This document shows, one piece after another, positions 1 to 4,400 of a stretch of DNA of 7,187 bases. This DNA is from Phocoenobacter atlanticus (lineage in GTDB: Bacteria; Pseudomonadota; Gammaproteobacteria; Enterobacterales; Pasteurellaceae). Numbering within the stretch: the stretch's first letter is position 1; each line of letters starts with the position of its first letter. The stretch is from NCBI RefSeq assembly GCF_030764225.1, contig NZ_JASAXH010000032.1; one strand, given 5' to 3'. A program made the position numbers and the translations under genes. The notes below the pieces were generated by a model. The model was not told the DNA's origin. It worked only from the letters and a program-made list of their open reading frames with translations, and made no database searches.

Positions 1-345
1 CGGTACTTCTTAATGGTTTGGCATAAGTTACAGATAATGAAACATTTTGGGCTTGCATTTTTAGTCCTAATGCTACTCCTACTAATGTATTATGCTGTTT
101 TGACGCTTTTTGATACACTTGTCCCCATCGACACCTATAAAAAATGAAACGACAGGTTACTTTTAGCTCTTTTCGGGGAAGTAAACAACAATTGTTCTGA
201 TTTTTTTATTTTCAGTTCACTGTTATTTATTTTTTCTTCTTTGTAGCTCTTCTATAAGTACATTTTTGCTATTACATTTGAGCAGTAGACTATGAAATAT
301 AGAAAGAGAATGGTTAGATGTATTTTTTGTAATTATTAACGGCAT
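1..345 (-). pseudogene. decayed TpsB (LspB/FhaC-type) transporter gene remnant, extends past left edge
   Basis: Read on the minus strand, one frame (205 down to 2, 68 codons, open to the edge) ends in text typical of the last barrel strands of TpsB transporters: GQVYQK, LVGVALGLKMQAQNVSLSV and TYAKPLRS. A second frame (135 to about 260) reads NNSELKIKKSEQLLFTSPKR and stops at 135-137. A third opens with ATG at 343-345 and reads 40 codons, including VLIEELQRRKNK, to a stop at 223-225. The last two resemble a TpsB leader and N-terminal helix split by a frameshift. Intact TpsB proteins are about 550-590 residues, so the POTRA domains and most of the barrel are missing. The C-terminal match is the firmer part; the N-terminal reading and the exact deletion are inference. 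It could instead be a short tail fragment beside unrelated DNA. Confidence 0.5.
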
Positions 346-529
346 TTTCCATTTAAAATTCCTGATATTCTTATTGGCAAGGATAATTGATTATAGGATA
401 AAAACAGGATATGTACATAAAAAAGGAAGAGTAAAATAGCTGGTCTGATGAGTTTATAATTTCAGGGTAAAATCATACGTAATTAGAGAAAAATAGTATC
501 TAATAATAAATCAATGAGAGACTATTCAA

Positions 530-573
530 CAATCTTGATACCTTTAATAGGATTATTTATATTAACAAGATTG
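530..573. repeat. 8-bp inverted repeat flanking the promoter-like site
   Basis: CAATCTTG (530-537) and CAAGATTG (566-573) are perfect inverted copies separated by 28 bases. The left arm overlaps the -35 element and the right arm covers the predicted start site. In addition, GAGACTAT occurs directly at 518-525 and again at 573-580. The arrangement could be an operator, a footprint of a small excised element, or chance in low-complexity DNA. Confidence 0.3.
535..563 (+). promoter_or_regulatory. sigma70-like promoter, plus strand
   Basis: TTGATA at 535-540 (5 of 6 to TTGACA) and TATATT at 558-563 (5 of 6 to TATAAT) are separated by exactly 17 bases. Transcription would begin near base 570. AT-rich DNA produces such matches by chance. 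The support beyond the match is a strong terminator in the same orientation about 120 bases downstream with no coding sequence between. Confidence 0.35.
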
Positions 574-725
574 AGACTATAAAATTAAAGGCTGATTTTT
601 CACATAGGAGATAATTGAATACTTTGTGCCTAGACGTTTCATAATTATAATTTTTTTAGATTATTCGATGCTAATAATTATCGTTAATGATAGGATTCAA
701 GCAAATACTTGAATCCTATTTTTTT
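570..725 (+). ncRNA. candidate intergenic small RNA
   Basis: The segment runs from the predicted start near 570 to the T-tract of the terminator at 725, about 155 nucleotides. It has no convincing ORF; a 9-codon TTG-started frame after AGGAG at 615-644 is the best on offer. It lies antisense to nothing recognisable and opposite in strand to both neighbours. A class or target cannot be named from the sequence. Confidence 0.28.
690..725 (+). terminator. rho-independent terminator, plus strand
   Basis: ATAGGATTCAAG (690-701) pairs perfectly with CTTGAATCCTAT (708-719) around a 6-base loop (CAAATA) and runs into seven T at 719-725. This is a textbook intrinsic terminator for plus-strand transcription. 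Read on the minus strand, the same hairpin is preceded by A7 but followed by TCATTAACGA with no U-tract. It is therefore not an obvious terminator for the large gene, though the hairpin could still stabilise that mRNA's 3' end. Confidence 0.75.
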
Positions 726-792
726 AGGACTTACACAAATTTAAATATAGTGTTTAAATTTAATTGTTTTTTTTACTTTATTTTTTCTCAGA

Positions 793-1475
793 TTATTCCT
801 TATCAGTTATATGATAATTTGTAACATTAAAAACTTTGGTTTTATTGTCATTTTCAGCATAACCACTTTGCTTCCAAAATGAGTTTTTAAACCAATTATT
901 AAACTTTTCACGACTTGAAAATTCCATTTCTCCAAAGTTTGGATCAAAAAATGCTACTTTTTCTCCAATTATGGTCGCTGAAACAGTATGCACACCATCT
1001 TTTATATTGATTGAAATTTTCTTCGCTGCTGATTGTTCTGAACCAGTATCTAGTATTGTTTTAATTAACGTGTCAGTATTATCTCTAGATACTCCTCCCT
1101 CAACTTTATCTTGACGACTTAGAGTTCCAAAGGTTTTTTCTTTTGGTACAACACCTTGTTCAGATAACCAAGAATCTGTTAATGTGAATTGTTCAGTTGC
1201 TGTACTTCCACTATTAATAAATTCAGTCTGTAATTTCTTAATATTTTCAAAGGCATCTTTATTCAATTTACCTTTTTCTCCATTTTTAGGCTGATCATAA
1301 ATCTCGTCCCATAAATTTTGAGTATTCACTTTTTTAGCAATCCAATTGGTACAAACCGCTTCACAAACACCATTCTCTGTTTCAATATGTTTGATAATTT
1401 CGTTATACACTTCACCTTTTGATTGAGAAAATTTAAAGACAACGTCACCACCAAATTGAGATACAGAACTCCTAA
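793..1475 (-). other. YopT-like cysteine protease domain (peptidase family C58)
   Basis: Residues about 1885-2110 form the extreme C-terminus. The three expected catalytic residues are present in the family's order and context: Cys1921 in GVCEAVCTNWI, His2046 in DGVHTVSATI, and Asp2061 in FFDPNFGEMEF. The hydrophobic strand before Asp and the DPNxG turn are typical of the fold. YopT removes the prenylated C-terminal cysteine of Rho GTPases and releases them from membranes; AvrPphB-type relatives cleave other host proteins. The substrate here is not shown by the sequence. The domain ends about 45 residues after the Asp, with no downstream extension, so it appears complete. Confidence 0.9.
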
Positions 1476-4400
1476 CTTTACTAATTCTCGAATCTACTTT
1501 AAGAGGTTGAAAAAGAGCACTTAGTTTTTGTAGAGAAGAACGAGGTTGTTCCACAAGAGTACGATCTTTAACACGATCTGTTACTGGAGTATTGCTTTTA
1601 GTAACAGAAGACGTTAATAGATCCCTATTTTCTTCAGATGGTAAATGATTTCTTTGTAGAGTGCGTAAGAACTCTTGAACTACTTCACTGTTTGTTGCTT
1701 GAGGCTCGCTCTCATTATCACGAGGAGTAATTCGCATTTCAAATCGTTTATCAAATGTTGGAAAAACGGAATAGCCAGCATCTAGTAATAATTTATTTGT
1801 TATTACACGTGTAATTCTTCCGTTACCTTCGGCAAAAGGATGATAATCAATTAATCGCTGATAAACAAGAGAAGCCAAAACGCTCGGTTCAACCCCTTTA
1901 CTCTTAGCATTATTAATGAAGTCCACTGTTTGTGCTAACTGTAATTTAGAGGCTTCTACACTAGAAAAAATAGCTTCATCTTTAGTTAATGATTTATCTT
2001 TATATAAAATACGAGATGGTCCCTCTTCCGGTCGTAAATTGTAATTTAGTTTTTCAACCATCGCTACAGTTAACGCTTTATCTTTACTCTCAGTCAAAAA
2101 TGCTTCAATAACATTGTGAAGCTGTTCTTTTAACTCTGGACTTTTTTTAATGGTTTTTGATGTTGTTGCTAGTGTATCCAAGATATGAAGTGTTTGCTCT
2201 GAAATATCTAATACTGTTCCTTTAGGTATAGCTTGAACTAATCTCTGAATTTCACTAAACTCTTCAATAGTTGGTTGAAAAGTTACCGCCTCGTTAATAC
2301 GTATTTCAATTTTTTTTGCTCCTTCCGTAAGAATTTCATCAAATTCTGGAACATTTTTCATTTGTTCAATTGTTGCTACGGATATTATTTTTTTAGCTGC
2401 TTCACGTGCCTCATCTAAGAATTTGTCATTTTCTAGTATCGTTTTTTCAAAATTCTGATTACGTTCATTTTCTAAAACAATTAATCCTTTAAGATTTAGA
2501 GAATCTTCTAAATGTTCATAATTCGGCTTGAGCGGTAGACTATCTGCTGATTTTTCTACTTCTGATGACTTTCCTGCAAATAGTTTACGTATAGATTGCA
2601 GTAATGAGCGTTCACTTGCTGCACCTGTTTTATCACCTCTTCTCCCCGCTGCATCTTTTAACTCAGGTCTAGCGGGTAATAATGGTGCAAACTCTTCTTC
2701 AATTTCAGATGTAGTTGCAACATTATTTGCTTTGGCAATGGCTTCTGGAGATTTATCGATTATTGCATAAATCTCTTCCGTATAACCTGTTGGTTGATCA
2801 GGGGTATTATGAATACTCGCATCCTCCGGTATTGGAGGTAATGGTCGTTTAGCTAACGGATTATCATTTGTTGCTATTGGAGGCAATATTCTTCCATTTT
2901 CACCAATTTCTTCATAAATAGGATCACTCTCTTCATTAACCGTATCGCTACTCTGCATTACTTTCGAAGTATAATCTTTCCCTTTATCGGAGAGTTTTTT
3001 TAGATCAAGAATTTCAAAATTAAATGAAGTTCTAGCAACCGTATCATCTTGACTAATGGTTTTTATTTCTGAAAGGGATGTTTTAACCTCTCCCTCAACT
3101 TCTTTAATATTGGTTACGCCTGATACAGCAGAATGTTGAGTTGCTTCATAATGCTTTTGCTCTGAACGACCACCACGAATATCAAGTTGTGATAAACTAC
3201 TTCCATCAGTACCAATACTTCCACCAAAAGTACCACCATCTTTGTGATGAGAATCAGTAAGTTCTTTGCCTGTTACTTTTCCTTCAACTTGTAATAGAGT
3301 AGCATCTCCCTTATTAATCAGATGTCCAGCAGATAGATTTACCTCTTCAAGATGTCCTGTAAGATGTTCACTTGTTATTCCAGACTGTTTATTTACCTCT
3401 TTTCTGTGTTCGCTTTCTGTACCAATATCAAATCCAACACTGAGACTTGGTTTAACCCTTAATGCGGTTGTGATTGAAGCACCAATGCCTAAATTTGCAC
3501 TTTGTGATGTGGTTTTACTGTTTAATTCATCTTGTACAGATTCAATATTGGTAGAACCTTTTACTTCTAATTCTAGGGATTTACTATCAATATTTGCCCC
3601 TGCAAGATTAAGATTACCACCTGTATCAATACTAAGATGAGTTGCTTTTAGCTCAGTATTATGGAATTTTTTAGAATTCTGATGACTATCACTACTGCTT
3701 CCATCGAAAGAGGCACTTACTCCAACCTCACAACCATCAGACATAATGCCACAACGAGCATAATTTCCACTGGTAATAGTAGCACTAAAGCTTGTTGTAC
3801 TTTCTGTTCGATCTGTTTCTCCTGCTACTAGGTTTACATCACCAACTGCTTTTAAAGATAATTGACTTTTGTCACTACTACCCACATTTTTTAGCGTAAT
3901 ATCTGAATGTGAAGAAAGTACTACCTTACCTTCAATATGAGTGGCAATATCAGCATTTTGATGTGAAGAGTGTTCAGTCTGAGTAATTTCCCCCTTATTT
4001 TTTATACTTCCACCGATAGCATCTCCAGTTATTAAATGTAATACATCACTTGTAGCCTGTAGACTTACTGTACCATCTTGCTTCAAACCTTTGTTTAAAT
4101 CATTAATTTGGCGAAGGGTACTATTAACAGTATCTCCTATAGAAGAGTGTAGTTCAGCATCTATTCCCAGTTTAATACTTGTTGTACTCAAATATTCATC
4201 AATTTGGTCTTGCTGTTTTGTTGATTGAATACGATCTGCACTTAATTCAAATCCTTTTTCCTCTGTTAAAGGAGATGTTGCATCAATATTTACTCCTCCA
4301 ATATCAGCAATACCCTGTACATTTAAGCGACCTTCTTTTACAGAAAGGCGACTATTAGTATGTGTTAATGCAGTATGTTCTTCTTGTATTTTAGTAAATT

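Larger units (their letters stand above)
346..792. other. non-coding spacer downstream of the large gene
   Basis: This stretch is very AT-rich and has no ORF with family-like content on either strand. Bases 346-529 show nothing I can name. Bases 530-725 hold an inverted repeat, a promoter-like pair and an intrinsic terminator on the plus strand, listed separately. Bases 726-792, just after the large gene's stop, contain an AT-only dyad (737-745 with 753-761) and plus-strand T runs. I see no clear U-tract terminator oriented for the minus-strand gene, so where its transcript ends is unknown. Confidence 0.6.

Noticed and set aside
13..147. Plus-strand frame open from the left edge to TGA at 145-147, with a very hydrophobic stretch resembling a membrane helix.
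   Set aside because: The complementary strand reads as TpsB C-terminal barrel text, which is more specific. The hydrophobic run is a plausible antisense shadow. An alternative tail of a membrane protein entering from the left cannot be fully excluded.
670..688. Fur-box-like sequence.
   Set aside because: The best alignment to the 19-base consensus gives about 13 matches, which is unconvincing in such AT-rich DNA, and it abuts the terminator with no promoter nearby.
737..761. AAATTTAAA / TTTAAATTT dyad after the large gene's stop.
   Set aside because: Only A-T pairs and no U-tract in the minus-strand direction; too weak to call a terminator.
2528..2770. An 80-codon plus-strand frame inside the exoprotein gene.
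   Set aside because: It lies entirely opposite the well-supported linker coding sequence and shows no domain-like content.
3266..3640. A 124-codon plus-strand frame inside the exoprotein gene.
   Set aside because: Antisense to clear haemagglutinin repeats; its Cys/Pro/Ser-rich composition is typical of a shadow frame.
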